The translations under genes and the position numbers were made by a program. The notes beneath the pieces were generated by a model. That model ran no database searches. It was not told where the DNA came from and was given only the letters and a program-made list of their open reading frames with translations. From positions 6,386,001 to 6,450,000 of the forward strand of contig NZ_CP031969.1 in NCBI RefSeq assembly GCF_003443735.1: 64,000 nt of DNA. The letters are read 5' to 3'. The stretch is from Streptomyces sp. CC0208 (lineage in GTDB: Bacteria; Actinomycetota; Actinomycetes; Streptomycetales; Streptomycetaceae). Below are positions 22,828-31,863 of this stretch, piece after piece; within the stretch, counting starts at the first letter, position 1, and every line of letters begins with the position of its first letter.

Positions 22828-24753
22828 CTACCGGAGCCCGCTGACCGCCCGCCCGTCCTCCAGGGTCCCCTTCAGCTCGGCCCGGCCCCCCTGCTCGGCC
22901 TTCACCGCCAGCAGGTTGCCCCGGGCGGAACCCGTCACCCCGCCCGTCGCGCTGATCGACGACGTCCCCCGGCTCCCCGCCGCCAGCAGGTACCAGGACC
23001 CGGTCCCCGACTTCCACAGCACCCCGGCCAGCACCTGCGGGTCCTTCGCCCCGCACGCCGGCACGTTCTCGGCCTTCGCCGCGACCGCCCCGTACGTCGA
23101 GCCGGGCGTGTGGAACTGGGCCAGCACCCGCTCCCCGCCGCCCTGCCAGGTCTCGGCACGGGTGCACACCCAGTCGGCCGCCCCGCCCGTGTCGGGCAGC
23201 GGCTGCGACGCGTAGGCCCAGGCGTTCACACTGCGCACGCCCGAGGAGCGCATCGCACCGAGCGAGCAGGCGTACGGCGCCCAGGCGCGCAGCGCCCCCG
23301 CTCCGGAGGCGTCCTTCACGGACCCGGGACGGCCGGTGGTGAGGCGGGCCGGGACCAGTTCGCCCAGGTCGGTCAGCAGCCGGGTTCCGGAGGCGTCCGT
23401 CAGCTGGAGCACGTTCCAGGAGGTGCAGGCGCCGCTCTGCGCGGGGCCCGCCATCGGCGCGGTGGCGCCGCCGGTCAGCGTGAGGTCCATGGCGCCGGCA
23501 CTCGGCTTCAGCAGGTCCCGCTCGGCGGCCTTCGTCACCCAAGGAGCCGTCAGATAGCGGATGTTGCCGTCGGCCCGGCCCAGCACGACCGCGCCCGCCT
23601 CGGCCCGGTCCGCGCCGTCGACCCGGGCGAAGTCGAGAGCCGCGCCCTTGGTGCCGTCCCGCGGCTCGGCGTAGCGGACGATGCGCAGACCGTCGTAGAG
23701 GAGCACCACGCGCGCGTTGTCGACGATCCCGGCGTACAGGAGCTGCGGCGGGCCGGAGGGGCCGCCCGAGGGGGTGCCGGGGGTCGCGGAGACCTGGACG
23801 CTCTCGCCGGGGCGGGCCCAGACGGCGAGCGCGCGGCGCAGCAGGGCGCTGTCGCCGGTCAGGCCGCCGCGCGCGGGCCACACGGAGAAGTCGGTGCGCG
23901 CCGAGGACTCCCACGCGGCGGCCGGGACCTTGAGCAGCAGGGCCGGGTTCAGGGCGGCCTGGGTGGCGGGGTTCTGCGCGTAGGGGGGCGCGGCGGCACC
24001 GTCGGGGCCCCAGCCGTCGCCGGGCATGCCGAACAGCGCCCCGCACACGGCGACGGCCGCCGCGGCGGCGAGCGCCGCCTTCATGTGCTGCCTGCGCCGC
24101 ATCAGGTCGGTGGGGCGGGCCTGGAGCGAACAGGGATCGAACTCGGGGGAGTCGAGGAGGGCGTACGCGTCCTCGGTGCCGGCGGCCTCGTCGAGCGCCG
24201 CGTCCACGTCGGCCACGCCCGCCGCCGTCAGCAGCTCGCGTACGTCACCGTCGGGAAGCTTCTCCAGGCCGCGCAGGACCCAGGCGGCGCGGGCCGGTCC
24301 GGACATGGCCGACAGCCGCTGGTCCAGGGCGAGTTCGTCGGCTCCGCCGGAGCGCGGGAAGAGCCTGAGGCCCCACACCTGGGGGAGCAGCGGCGGGAGC
24401 TGGGAGCGCTTGGGCCACGCCCGGCGCTTGAGCGGCAGGCCGGCCTCCAGCGCCGTACGCACCACCTGGAGGCGGACGAAGGCGTAGCCGGGGTCGCCCT
24501 CGCGGCCGGCCGACTGGGCCGGGATCACGGGCGTCGCCGTGCGGCCCCGCGGCAGGGCGCGCTGGGTGAGGGCGTGCGCGGTCAGGACCCGCCGGCCACG
24601 GCCGAGGCCCGGCGGCAGTACCAGATAGGCGATCCTTGCCAGCCGGGGGTAGTGCTCGACGAGCGCGGCCTCGGCCTGCTCGACATCGACGACGGGGTCG
24701 GCGGCGGAGCCGGAACCGGGTGCGGGGCGCGGGGCGACATCCTGTGACTGCAC
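22828..24753 (-). CDS. Large membrane-anchored protein of unknown function
   Basis: 641 aa. I do not recognise a named family. The N-terminal 170 residues are cytoplasmic, with an RNA-polymerase-sigma-like flavour (ALVEHYPRLARIAYLVLP and later LPDGDVRELLTAAGVADVDA) as found in actinobacterial proteins that fuse a sigma-like part to a membrane segment. A single membrane helix follows (HMKAALAAAAAVAVCGALFG, near 225), and then about 390 residues predicted outside, with six or so cysteines. Start is GTG 24753; its ribosome binding site is poor. It is alone between a TetR gene and a TPR gene on the same strand. Confidence 0.75.
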   Translation of the reverse strand: MQSQDVAPRPAPGSGSAADPVVDVEQAEAALVEHYPRLARIAYLVLPPGLGRGRRVLTAHALTQRALPRGRTATPVIPAQSAGREGDPGYAFVRLQVVRTALEAGLPLKRRAWPKRSQLPPLLPQVWGLRLFPRSGGADELALDQRLSAMSGPARAAWVLRGLEKLPDGDVRELLTAAGVADVDAALDEAAGTEDAYALLDSPEFDPCSLQARPTDLMRRRQHMKAALAAAAAVAVCGALFGMPGDGWGPDGAAAPPYAQNPATQAALNPALLLKVPAAAWESSARTDFSVWPARGGLTGDSALLRRALAVWARPGESVQVSATPGTPSGGPSGPPQLLYAGIVDNARVVLLYDGLRIVRYAEPRDGTKGAALDFARVDGADRAEAGAVVLGRADGNIRYLTAPWVTKAAERDLLKPSAGAMDLTLTGGATAPMAGPAQSGACTSWNVLQLTDASGTRLLTDLGELVPARLTTGRPGSVKDASGAGALRAWAPYACSLGAMRSSGVRSVNAWAYASQPLPDTGGAADWVCTRAETWQGGGERVLAQFHTPGSTYGAVAAKAENVPACGAKDPQVLAGVLWKSGTGSWYLLAAGSRGTSSISATGGVTGSARGNLLAVKAEQGGRAELKGTLEDGRAVSGLR

Positions 24754-24802
24754 GTTCAGCAGAACGAGCGAATCGTCCGTTGGTCACCCCCGCCCAGGTG
24801 AA

Positions 24803-25303
24803 TCAGCTCTCCGGTTCGACCAGGGCGCGCGCGTAGTTGGCCATCGACCGCTGGTAGCGCGGCAGATGGGGGGCGAGCGCGCCCAGGACCAGGGACAGTC
24901 CCTCGCGGTCGCGGCCGAGGCTGGACAGGCACAGCGCGAGTGTGGCCCGTACGGCGTCGTCCAACTCGTCGGACGGGGCGTCCAGTTCGGGAGTGAGCAG
25001 CTTGACGCCCTCCTCCGCCTGCCCGATGTTCCGCAGGGAGCTCGACAGTTGGATCTTGGCGCGCCGCCCCTTGTACCCGCGCAGCCCCTTCGCGAGTGCC
25101 TCCCGGTACAGCGGGGCCGCCTTGTCCGAGTGCCCCGTCGAGTCCCAGGCGCAGGCCCGCTCGAAGGGGCCGTCCGGGCTGTCGTCCGGCAGCTCGGCCA
25201 CAAGGGCGTCGATCACGGCCCGGAACTCGGCCGCCCGCTCCTCGGGATACTCGTCGAAGGTGTCCCACGCGGCGGTCACTCGCTTTTCCCAGTCCTCGTT
25301 CAC
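24803..25303 (-). CDS. Tetratricopeptide-repeat protein
   Basis: 166 aa, soluble. It has helical repeats of TPR type: DKAAPLYREALAKGL, RAKIQLSSSLRNIGQAEEGVKLL and AVRATLALCLSSLGRDREGLSLVLGAL (in separate helices). Such proteins serve as protein-protein scaffolds; no partner can be named. Start is GTG 25303 (VNEDWEKR); upstream in-frame codons run into the promoter of the divergent lipoprotein gene. Streptomyces genomes contain close relatives of this size. Confidence 0.85.
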   Translation of the reverse strand: MNEDWEKRVTAAWDTFDEYPEERAAEFRAVIDALVAELPDDSPDGPFERACAWDSTGHSDKAAPLYREALAKGLRGYKGRRAKIQLSSSLRNIGQAEEGVKLLTPELDAPSDELDDAVRATLALCLSSLGRDREGLSLVLGALAPHLPRYQRSMANYARALVEPES

Positions 25304-25433
25304 CGGCACACTTTCGCACAGCCGTACCCGTGACGACACGAGGATTTGAGTGTCCCGCGCTCCACAGCCGTATGGGGGGAGACGGACCCCCGCCGGGGCC
25401 CGTCCGACGTGACCCCCGTGACCGGAGGAACAG

Positions 25434-25871
25434 ATGAGGTTGACCCGACCGATGCTCGCGCTGACCGGCGCGGCCGCGGTGCTGGCGCTGGCGGGCTGCG
25501 GATCCGGCGGTGACGCGAAGGCCGTCGCCGCGGTGCCGTCCGCGGCCACCGGGAGCCTGGAACACCTGGCCGCCGAGGTGAAGTGCACGCCCAACATCCA
25601 GATCGACGCCGACGAACTGCGCCAGGCCGTCTGCAAGAAGTCCAAGGACGCCGACGGCAAGTTCATCCTCGCCACCTTCGCCACCGACCGCGGCCAGCGC
25701 GAGTGGATCAACGGTGCCAAGGACTACGGCGGTCACTTCCTGGTCGGCCGCAAGTGGGTCGCCGTCGGTGACACCACCAAGACGGTGACGGTGCTGCGCA
25801 AGACGCTCGGCGGGGACATCGAGGAGGGCACGGACCACTCGAAGATGGGTGCCACGCACTCGGCCCACTGA
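25434..25871 (+). CDS. Small secreted lipoprotein, unknown function
   Basis: 145 aa. The lipobox LALAGC (Cys22) marks a membrane-anchored lipoprotein. The mature part has two further cysteines (VKCTPNIQ and QAVCKKS), which may form a disulfide, and ends Gly/His rich. No family recognised. GGAGGAACAG precedes ATG 25434. It stands alone, divergent from the TPR gene, and shares a terminator with the convergent DUF1996 gene. Confidence 0.88.
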   Translation: MRLTRPMLALTGAAAVLALAGCGSGGDAKAVAAVPSAATGSLEHLAAEVKCTPNIQIDADELRQAVCKKSKDADGKFILATFATDRGQREWINGAKDYGGHFLVGRKWVAVGDTTKTVTVLRKTLGGDIEEGTDHSKMGATHSAH

Positions 25872-25885
25872 GGACGCGCACACGC

Positions 25886-25922
25886 GAAAGCCGGCGGTGA
25901 GAGATTCTCACCGCCGGCTTTC
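25886..25922. terminator. Bidirectional terminator
   Basis: Perfect 17-base arms (GAAAGCCGGCGGTGAGA and its complement) with a three-base centre lie between convergent genes, 14 bases after the lipoprotein stop and 8 bases before the DUF1996 stop. Confidence 0.9.
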
Positions 25923-25930
25923 TCAGTGCG

Positions 25931-27514
25931 TCACTGGCAGTTCTTGCCGGTGTTGATGCAGTTGACCATCTTGTTCATCGTGTTCTGGGAGAAGAAGTTG
26001 ATGAAGTCGTTGTGGTCGGTGATCGGCTTGTGCAGGTTCTCCGGGAAGGTGTCCACCGCGTAGGGGTTGACCACCGTGCCGTTCTGCAGCTTCGGGGCCG
26101 GGACGTTGTACACGAGCCGGACCTGGAGCTGGGGGATCGCCTTGAAGCCGTTGGCGCAGGAGCCGTCCGCCGCGGCGAAGGCCACGTGCGTGCGGTGGTT
26201 GGCGCTGTCGATGTTCTGACCGTCCCAGCAGCTCTGGAAGTTGGTCGTGCGCACCACCTGGCTGCCCTGCGGGCAGATCGGGTACTTGTCGTGCAGCTGC
26301 ACCTTGTTCTCGAAGCCGGTGCAGGACCAGTTCACGTTGGCGTTGGCGTTGCCGTTGACGAAGGCCTTGGCGTCACCGGTGATGATGCGCAGGGCGGTCG
26401 GCATCGCGACGACGTTGCCCTTCTTGTTGCCGACGAACTTGATCTGCGCCTGGGAGGCCTGAAGGATCTTGCCGACGTTGCCTTCCTTGCCACCGCCGTC
26501 CTTGTTCTGGTCGAAGTCCTGCGTGCCGTTCTGCAGGCGCAGCACCGGCCAGAAGTACGAGGACTTGTCGCCCTGGTTCTGGCAGGTGCTCTGGGCCGCC
26601 GCCAGTTCCTGGTCGCTCGCGAAGGCGTCGTTGCTCTGGTTGCCGACGTAGTCGTGCAGGTGGTGGGCGCCGTTGGCGACACCGGGAGCCACGATCACGT
26701 TGTCCGTGTTGTGGTTCTTGTTCGCGTTGGTGCCGCACTTGGTGGTGAAGCTGCCCCGCGAGCCCGAGTTGCCGTTGGCCGGGAGGCCGTTGGCGCCCAC
26801 GCCGAGCTGGGCGTTGCCCTGGACCTTGGTGATGTCCACGAAGTCGGCCGCGACCGGGCCGTTGCCGCCCTGTCCGCCGTTGCCCTGCTGCTGGCCGCCG
26901 TTCTGCTGACCACCGTTCTGCTGGCCGCCGTTGTTCTGCTGGCCGCCGTTCTGCTGCTGGCCGCCATTTTGCTGCTGGCCGCCGTTCTGCTGTTGACCAC
27001 CGTTCTGCTGGCCACCGCCGGCGTTGGTCTGCGGGGCCGCGGCCTGCGTCGTGCAGGCCGCCAACTGGCTGAGCGAGGTGTTGAACTGACCACCGACCCG
27101 CTGGATGTCGATGCGGATCCGGTCGATCGTGGCCGCCCGCTTCTCCTTCAGGGGACCGACGATGGCGTTCTGGACGAAGCCCGAGTCACCCGCCTGGGCC
27201 TGCCGCGTCGAGGCGAGCCGGGCGTAGGCCTCGGTGATCTGCTTGTCCAGGTTGGCCAGCTCCGTGGCCACCCCCTGACGCGCGTTCTGAGGCACGTTCG
27301 TCAGCTTCTGACCGACGTCGGGGCACGAGATGGTCGCGACCTGCGCGGCGGCGGCCTTGGTCTGGTTCTGGGACCAGCCGTTGTTGTTCGACTCGTGCGC
27401 CGAAGCGTAGAAGTTCGCCCAGATCAGCCCGCCCCCACCGAGCGCTAGGGCCGCCGACGCGGCTATGGCCTTCGTGGCCATCGACGAGCGGCGTTTACGT
27501 GTATTGCGTCCCAT
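25931..27514 (-). CDS. Secreted DUF1996 protein with Gln/Asn/Gly-rich linker
   Basis: 527 aa. A signal-anchor lies at about 15-35. An N-terminal helical segment bounded by cysteines (C64 to C154) follows. Residues 162-219 are a low-complexity linker of GGQQQNGG units, encoded by short DNA repeats at 26858-27031. The rest is DUF1996, with the typical HHLHDYVGN and a late run of conserved Asp/His. DUF1996 proteins occur secreted in fungi and actinomycetes; their function is unknown, a carbohydrate-related role being suspected. Start ATG 27514 is set by AGAGGAG. The cysteine-bounded module may be shared with the gene at 33520. Confidence 0.9.
   Translation of the reverse strand: MGRNTRKRRSSMATKAIAASAALALGGGGLIWANFYASAHESNNNGWSQNQTKAAAAQVATISCPDVGQKLTNVPQNARQGVATELANLDKQITEAYARLASTRQAQAGDSGFVQNAIVGPLKEKRAATIDRIRIDIQRVGGQFNTSLSQLAACTTQAAAPQTNAGGGQQNGGQQQNGGQQQNGGQQQNGGQQNNGGQQNGGQQNGGQQQGNGGQGGNGPVAADFVDITKVQGNAQLGVGANGLPANGNSGSRGSFTTKCGTNANKNHNTDNVIVAPGVANGAHHLHDYVGNQSNDAFASDQELAAAQSTCQNQGDKSSYFWPVLRLQNGTQDFDQNKDGGGKEGNVGKILQASQAQIKFVGNKKGNVVAMPTALRIITGDAKAFVNGNANANVNWSCTGFENKVQLHDKYPICPQGSQVVRTTNFQSCWDGQNIDSANHRTHVAFAAADGSCANGFKAIPQLQVRLVYNVPAPKLQNGTVVNPYAVDTFPENLHKPITDHNDFINFFSQNTMNKMVNCINTGKNCQ
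26858..27031. repeat. Coding minisatellite for the Q/N/G linker
   Basis: Imperfect 15- and 18-base units containing CTGCTGGCCGCCGTT are repeated about ten times. They keep the reading frame and encode [11 protein letters not shown] units of the DUF1996 protein linker. Confidence 0.88.
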
Positions 27515-27696
27515 GGAACTCCTCTGACTTCCTTTTCCGGGCCATCGAGGCGCCCGACAGGAGTGAAGCGGCGCCCTCCCATACGCAGGGCGCCCCACGG
27601 GTGTTCAGCCGTCCCACAAACAAATCAGAGGTTTACCGGGAACCGGGGCGACAACAGCCGCCTGAACAGCAGGAGTTACAGAGAATGAGGATCTGA

Positions 27697-28350
27697 TCAC
27701 CGGCCCCGGTCCAGGAACGCGAGCACCGCCAGAACGCGGCGATTGTCATCGTCCGACACCTCAAGACCCAGTTTGGCGAAGATGTTGGCGGTGTGCTTGG
27801 CGATGGCCCGTTCCGTGACCACGAGCTTGGCTGCGATCGCCGCGTTCGAACGCCCCTGCGCCATCAGCTCCAGCACCTCCCGCTCGCGGGGCGTGATCCG
27901 GGCGAGCGGCTGGTCGTCGGCCGCCCTCCGGGCCAGCAGCTGCTGGATCACCTGCGGATCCATCGCCGTACCGCCCGCCGCGACCCGCCGTACGGCGTCC
28001 ACGAACTGCTCGGCGTCGAACACCCGGTCCTTGAGGAGATACCCCACCCCGCCGCTGCCGTCGGCCAGCAGCTCGCGGGCGTACAGCTGCTCCACGTGCT
28101 GCGAGAGCACCAGCACCGGCAGCCCGGGTCTGTCCCGCCGGGCGTTCAGCGCGCACTGGAGCCCCTCGTCGGTGTGCGTCGGCGGCAGCCGTACGTCGAC
28201 CACCGCGACGTCCGGTTCCAGCTCGGCCAGCGCGCGGGTCAGCTCGGGACCGCTCTCGACGGCCGCGGCGATCTCGAAGCCGTGTGCCTCCAGGAGTCGT
28301 ACGAGACCGTCGCGCAGCAGGAAGAGGTCTTCGGCCAGGACTACACGCAA
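27697..28350 (-). CDS. NarL/LuxR-type response regulator
   Basis: 217 aa. A receiver domain starts LRVVLAEDLFLLRDG, with phospho-acceptor D52 in VAVVDVRLPP and conserved lysine in YLLKDR. The C-terminal LuxR helix-turn-helix reads ITPREREVLELMAQGRSNAA. No ATG or GTG is available near the domain start: the only sensible start is TTG 28350, with GGAG five bases upstream, inside the end of the histidine kinase gene. The two genes overlap by 10 bases and should be translationally coupled. The target genes are unknown. Confidence 0.92.
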   Translation of the reverse strand: MRVVLAEDLFLLRDGLVRLLEAHGFEIAAAVESGPELTRALAELEPDVAVVDVRLPPTHTDEGLQCALNARRDRPGLPVLVLSQHVEQLYARELLADGSGGVGYLLKDRVFDAEQFVDAVRRVAAGGTAMDPQVIQQLLARRAADDQPLARITPREREVLELMAQGRSNAAIAAKLVVTERAIAKHTANIFAKLGLEVSDDDNRRVLAVLAFLDRGR

Positions 28351-29603
28351 GGGATCTCCATGGTGACCATGGTGGGGCCGCCCGCGGGTGAGCTGACGGC
28401 CAGGACGCCGTCGAATGTACCCAGCCGCCGCTCGACTCCGGCCAGGCCCGAACCGGCCCCGATCACCGCGCCGCCCCGGCCGTTGTCGGTGACGGTGATC
28501 CGCAGCATCCCCTCGCTGTGGTGAAGGTCGATCCAGATCCGGTCGGCGCCCGAGTGCTTGACCGCGTTGGTGAGCGCCTCGCTGACGGCGAAGTAGGCGG
28601 CGGACTCCACGGGAGCGTCCGCCCGGCCCGGCAGGTCCACGATCACCTCGGTCGGGACCGGCATCCTGAGCGCCAACGCCCTTACCGCGTCGCCCAGTCC
28701 GCGCTCGGCCAGGACCGGCGGGTGGATGCCGCGCACCAGGTCGCGCAGTTCGGTGAGCGCGTCCGCGGAGGACTGGCGGGCCTGCGCGAGGAGCCGCTTG
28801 GCCTGCGCGGGGTCCTTGTCGAGGAGCATCTCGATGGTGCCGAGATCCATGCCCATGGCGACCAGACGTGCCTGCGCCCCGTCGTGCAGGTCCCTCTCGA
28901 TGCGCCGCAGTTCGGCCGCGGAGGTGTCCACGGCGTCCCGCCGGGTCTCGGTGAGGACGCGGACCCGTTCGGCCAACTCGCCCTGTCCGGCGCCGAGTAC
29001 GGCCCGGGTGAGCCGGAAGTGGAGGGTCAGCAGACGGGGCGCGAGCGGGGCGAGGGCCAGCAGGGCGACGCCCAGGGCGCCGGCGGCGAGCGCGGAGGTC
29101 TGGTCGGCGACGCGCACGAAGCCGTACCAGTAGCCGCCCGACGCGGCGAGCGGCCGCCACAGTCCGGCCGCGACCGCCAGCCCCTCCAGCGGGTAGAGGA
29201 CGAACACCGCCGGCAGCAGGGCGGTCACGAACCCCGCGGTCATGTCCACCGGCAGCCACCGCAGATCCCGCCAGGTCGCCGGGTCGCGCAGGAGCCCGAA
29301 GGTGCGCGTCCAGGGATTGGGGTCCTTCGGCGCCGGCCGGTACGCCGAGGGGATGCGCACCCCGCCCCACTCGGCCGCCAGGACCCGCCGCCAGTCCGCG
29401 AGGGCCCGCACCCCGGTCAGCACCCACGGGGTCGTGACCAGCCCGACGCCGATCGGCACGAGCGCGATCGACACCACGGCCAGCGTGAAACCGAGCACCG
29501 CCCCCGGCAGCGTCACCAGCGCCAGCCCGAACCCCCGTAGGGCCGCGAGACCCATGGCCCGCACCCTCGTACTCCAGCTGCCGTTCCCCGTCCGCATGGT
29601 CAT
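28341..29603 (-). CDS. Sensor histidine kinase, NarL-partner type
   Basis: 420 aa. The N-terminal membrane part (about 1-200) has four or more helices and looks like the actinobacterial Sensor domain. A HisKA_3 dimerisation helix carries H240 in RDLHDGAQARL, and the ATPase domain has EALTNAVKHSGAD and TDNGRGG. Start ATG 29603 (MTMRTGNG) is a choice; ATG 29597 is equally possible and neither has a strong binding site. It is divergent from glnII, but nothing indicates a nitrogen role. Signal unknown. Confidence 0.92.
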   Translation of the reverse strand: MTMRTGNGSWSTRVRAMGLAALRGFGLALVTLPGAVLGFTLAVVSIALVPIGVGLVTTPWVLTGVRALADWRRVLAAEWGGVRIPSAYRPAPKDPNPWTRTFGLLRDPATWRDLRWLPVDMTAGFVTALLPAVFVLYPLEGLAVAAGLWRPLAASGGYWYGFVRVADQTSALAAGALGVALLALAPLAPRLLTLHFRLTRAVLGAGQGELAERVRVLTETRRDAVDTSAAELRRIERDLHDGAQARLVAMGMDLGTIEMLLDKDPAQAKRLLAQARQSSADALTELRDLVRGIHPPVLAERGLGDAVRALALRMPVPTEVIVDLPGRADAPVESAAYFAVSEALTNAVKHSGADRIWIDLHHSEGMLRITVTDNGRGGAVIGAGSGLAGVERRLGTFDGVLAVSSPAGGPTMVTMEIPCV

Positions 29604-29722
29604 ACAGTCAGTCTCGTCCAGCGGGGCGGCGCGGGGCACTGGGTCTGTCCGCCCGCTCGGGGGTGGTGCCGGATACACCCTGTGCCGCGCTCACACCGTG
29701 AATCGCGCCACAGCACCACCAG

Positions 29723-29760
29723 GTAACACGGGGTTCACATTCGAGCAATGACCGGGAAAT
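29723..29760 (+). promoter_or_regulatory. Candidate GlnR operator upstream of glnII
   Basis: GTAAC (29723-29727), TTCAC (29734-29738), GCAAT (29745-29749) and GAAAT (29756-29760) are each 11 bases apart. This fits the GlnR pattern GTnAC-n6-GAAAC-n6-GTnAC-n6-GAAAC with a good first and last element and weaker middle ones. It lies about 100 bases before the glnII start. Confidence 0.65.
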
Positions 29761-29863
29761 CGCCTGTTGACAGGCTCGCGGGCGTCAACAAGTGGCGGCG
29801 TTTCAGTGCCGCAGCGCCGCAGCACCCGCAGTGCGTAGACACATCCCCCGAAGGAAGTGGCCC

Positions 29864-30892
29864 GTGACCTTCAAGGCTGAGTACATCTGGATCGACGGCA
29901 CCCAGCCGACCGCCAAGCTCCGTTCCAAGACGAAGATCCTGGCGGACGACGCCAAGGGCGCGGAGCTTCCGATCTGGGGCTTCGACGGGTCCTCCACGAA
30001 CCAGGCCGAGGGCCACTCCTCGGACCGTGTCCTCAAGCCGGTCTTCTCCTGCCCCGACCCGATCCGCGGCGGCGACGACATCCTCGTCCTGTGCGAGGTC
30101 CTCAACATCGACATGACGCCGCACGAGTCCAACACCCGTGCCGCGCTCACCGAGGTCGCCGAGAAGTTCGCCGCCCAGGAGCCGATCTTCGGCATCGAGC
30201 AGGAGTACACGTTCTTCAAGGACGGCTACCCCCTCGGCTTCCCCAAGGGCGGCTTCCCGGCCCCGCAGGGCGGCTACTACTGCGGCGTCGGCGCCGACGA
30301 GATCTTCGGCCGTGACATCGTCGAGGCCCACCTGGAGAACTGCCTCAAGGCCGGTCTCGCCATCTCCGGCATCAACGCCGAGGTCATGCCCGGCCAGTGG
30401 GAGTTCCAGGTCGGCCCGGTCTCCCCGCTGGAGGTCTCCGACCACCTGTGGGTGGCCCGCTGGCTGCTCTACCGCACCGCCGAGGACTTCGGCGTCGCCG
30501 CGACCCTGGACCCGAAGCCGGTGAAGGGCGACTGGAACGGCGCGGGCGCGCACACCAACTTCTCCACCAAGGCGATGCGCGAGACCTACGAGGCGATCAT
30601 CACCGCGGCCGAGTCGCTCGGTGAGGGCTCCAAGCCGCTCGACCACGTCAAGAACTACGGCGCCGGCATCGACGACCGCCTGACCGGCCTGCACGAGACC
30701 GCCCCGTGGAACGAGTACTCCTACGGCGTCTCCAACCGCGGTGCCTCGGTCCGTATCCCGTGGCAGGTCGAGAAGGACGGCAAGGGCTACATCGAGGACC
30801 GCCGCCCGAACGCCAACGTCGACCCGTACGTCGTGACGCGGCTGATCGTCGACACCTGCTGCTCCGCGCTGGAGAAGGCCGGCCAGGTCTGA
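29864..30892 (+). CDS. glnII: Glutamine synthetase type II (GSII)
   Basis: 342 aa, the eukaryote-like, heat-labile GS of Streptomyces, making glutamine from glutamate, ammonia and ATP. Typical stretches are WGFDGSST (about 34-41), GIEQEYTFF (about 109-117), MPGQWEFQVG, NGAGAHTNFS and the late RRPNANVDPY. GTG 29864 is chosen because it is 8 bases after GAAGGAAG and gives the family's VTFKAEYIWIDG start; the open frame upstream is not conserved. It lacks the tyrosine loop modified by GlnE. A hairpin follows the gene, and a GlnR-like site precedes it. Confidence 0.96.
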   Translation: MTFKAEYIWIDGTQPTAKLRSKTKILADDAKGAELPIWGFDGSSTNQAEGHSSDRVLKPVFSCPDPIRGGDDILVLCEVLNIDMTPHESNTRAALTEVAEKFAAQEPIFGIEQEYTFFKDGYPLGFPKGGFPAPQGGYYCGVGADEIFGRDIVEAHLENCLKAGLAISGINAEVMPGQWEFQVGPVSPLEVSDHLWVARWLLYRTAEDFGVAATLDPKPVKGDWNGAGAHTNFSTKAMRETYEAIITAAESLGEGSKPLDHVKNYGAGIDDRLTGLHETAPWNEYSYGVSNRGASVRIPWQVEKDGKGYIEDRRPNANVDPYVVTRLIVDTCCSALEKAGQV

Positions 30893-30908
30893 TCCCCGCT
30901 GCTGCACC

Positions 30909-30946
30909 CCGAGGGGCGTCCACCGGCCACGGTGGGCGCCCCTCGG
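30909..30946 (+). terminator. Terminator after glnII
   Basis: Ten-base outer arms and a six-base inner stem with loop GCCA form one long hairpin 16 bases after the stop codon. No T-run. Confidence 0.78.
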
Positions 30947-31018
30947 CGCGTCGCGCCGCACAGGTGCCACGCCAATTTCACGCCAAGGAATTGTCCGAGC
31001 AGTGAGAGGAGGCTCCTG

Positions 31019-31171
31019 TTGTCGGCCGACGTCTGGTTCAATGAGCTCATGGCCAGCTACCGGAAGTGCAGCGCGACGGGTCGCCATGACCTCGAGCCCT
31101 TCTGGCCTTCCCGTCAGCACCATGACTTCGACCGGGTGTGTTGCCGCGCGACGAACGCGCCGGCCCTCTAA
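31019..31171 (+). CDS. Possible 50-aa small ORF
   Basis: TTG 31019 sits six bases after a strong GAGAGGAGG site. The frame (starting LSADVWFNELMASYRKC) uses G or C at about 86% of third positions and contains three cysteines, two of them adjacent (CCR). It ends 77 bases before the winged-helix regulator gene. I know no family. It could be a leader peptide, a small protein or chance; the strong ribosome binding site is the main argument. Confidence 0.3.
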   Translation: MSADVWFNELMASYRKCSATGRHDLEPFWPSRQHHDFDRVCCRATNAPAL

Positions 31172-31248
31172 AGCCGTACATCCCGGCCTTCGGCCAGCGC
31201 GCAGACGTACGTCCTCCGACGATCCTCTCGCGCGAAAGAGCTGACCTC

Positions 31249-31803
31249 ATGGCGACCACTCGTACCCTCTCCACCGCCACCCTCCCCACCCCGTCCGAGA
31301 ACGGCGCACGGCACCGGCTCCGAGCCGTCGGCCCGGACGAGGTCCCACAGGTGGCGGAGTTCCTTCCGCCGGGCGCCACCTGGCTGCCCGCTCCCCAGCA
31401 CACCCTTCCCACCCTGCCGGGCCAGCCCCCGATGATCGGCTACCTGGTGCTCGTCCCGGCCGACCAGCACCAGCCCTTCCGGCCGGAACCGACGGTCACG
31501 GACGCCGACGCGCCCCTCGTGCGGATCGACACCGTGCAGCGCACCGCCGAGGTGAACGGCCGCGAACTCGACCTCACCTACCTGGAGTTCGAGCTCCTCG
31601 CCCACCTCGTCCAGAACCCCCACCGGGTGCATACCCGCGACCAGCTGGTCACCACGGTCTGGGGATACGGCCACGTGGGCGACGGCCGTACCGTCGACGT
31701 CCACATCGCCCGGCTGCGCCGCAAGCTGGGCGCGGACTTCCGGGGCGCGATCCAGACCGTGCGGCGGGTCGGCTACAAGTACACCCCGCCGACCGGCGAC
31801 TGA
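31249..31803 (+). CDS. Orphan winged-helix (OmpR/PhoB-type) DNA-binding protein
   Basis: 184 aa. The C-terminal half (about 90-184) is an OmpR-type winged helix: LDLTYLEFELLAHLVQNPH, TRDQLVTTVWGYGH and RTVDVHIARLRRKLGADF. The N-terminal half is not a receiver domain: it is short, Pro-rich (LPTLPGQPPMIGYLVLVP), and has no phospho-acceptor pattern. It should therefore bind DNA without phosphorylation control. Start ATG 31249. It follows glnII in the same direction but behind its terminator, so a link to nitrogen control is only positional. It is not GlnR itself. Confidence 0.88.
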   Translation: MATTRTLSTATLPTPSENGARHRLRAVGPDEVPQVAEFLPPGATWLPAPQHTLPTLPGQPPMIGYLVLVPADQHQPFRPEPTVTDADAPLVRIDTVQRTAEVNGRELDLTYLEFELLAHLVQNPHRVHTRDQLVTTVWGYGHVGDGRTVDVHIARLRRKLGADFRGAIQTVRRVGYKYTPPTGD

Positions 31804-31863
31804 CCCTCTGCCCACGGCAGATCCGGGTTCCCCCGCGCCGCGCCGGCGGGCACAGTCACCGGC

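Larger units (their letters stand above)
30893..31248. other. Intergenic region after glnII with terminator and possible small ORF
   Basis: A two-part hairpin (CCGAGGGGCG at 30909-30918 pairing with CGCCCCTCGG at 30937-30946, inner CCACCG/CGGTGG) should end glnII transcription. Further on, GAGAGGAGG precedes a TTG at 31019 that opens a 50-codon frame ending at 31171. The remainder should hold the promoter of the winged-helix gene; I cannot place it. Confidence 0.6.

Noticed and set aside
31138-31248. Upstream extension of the winged-helix protein
   Set aside because: Cys/Arg-rich peptide unlike the protein; ATG 31249 fits better.
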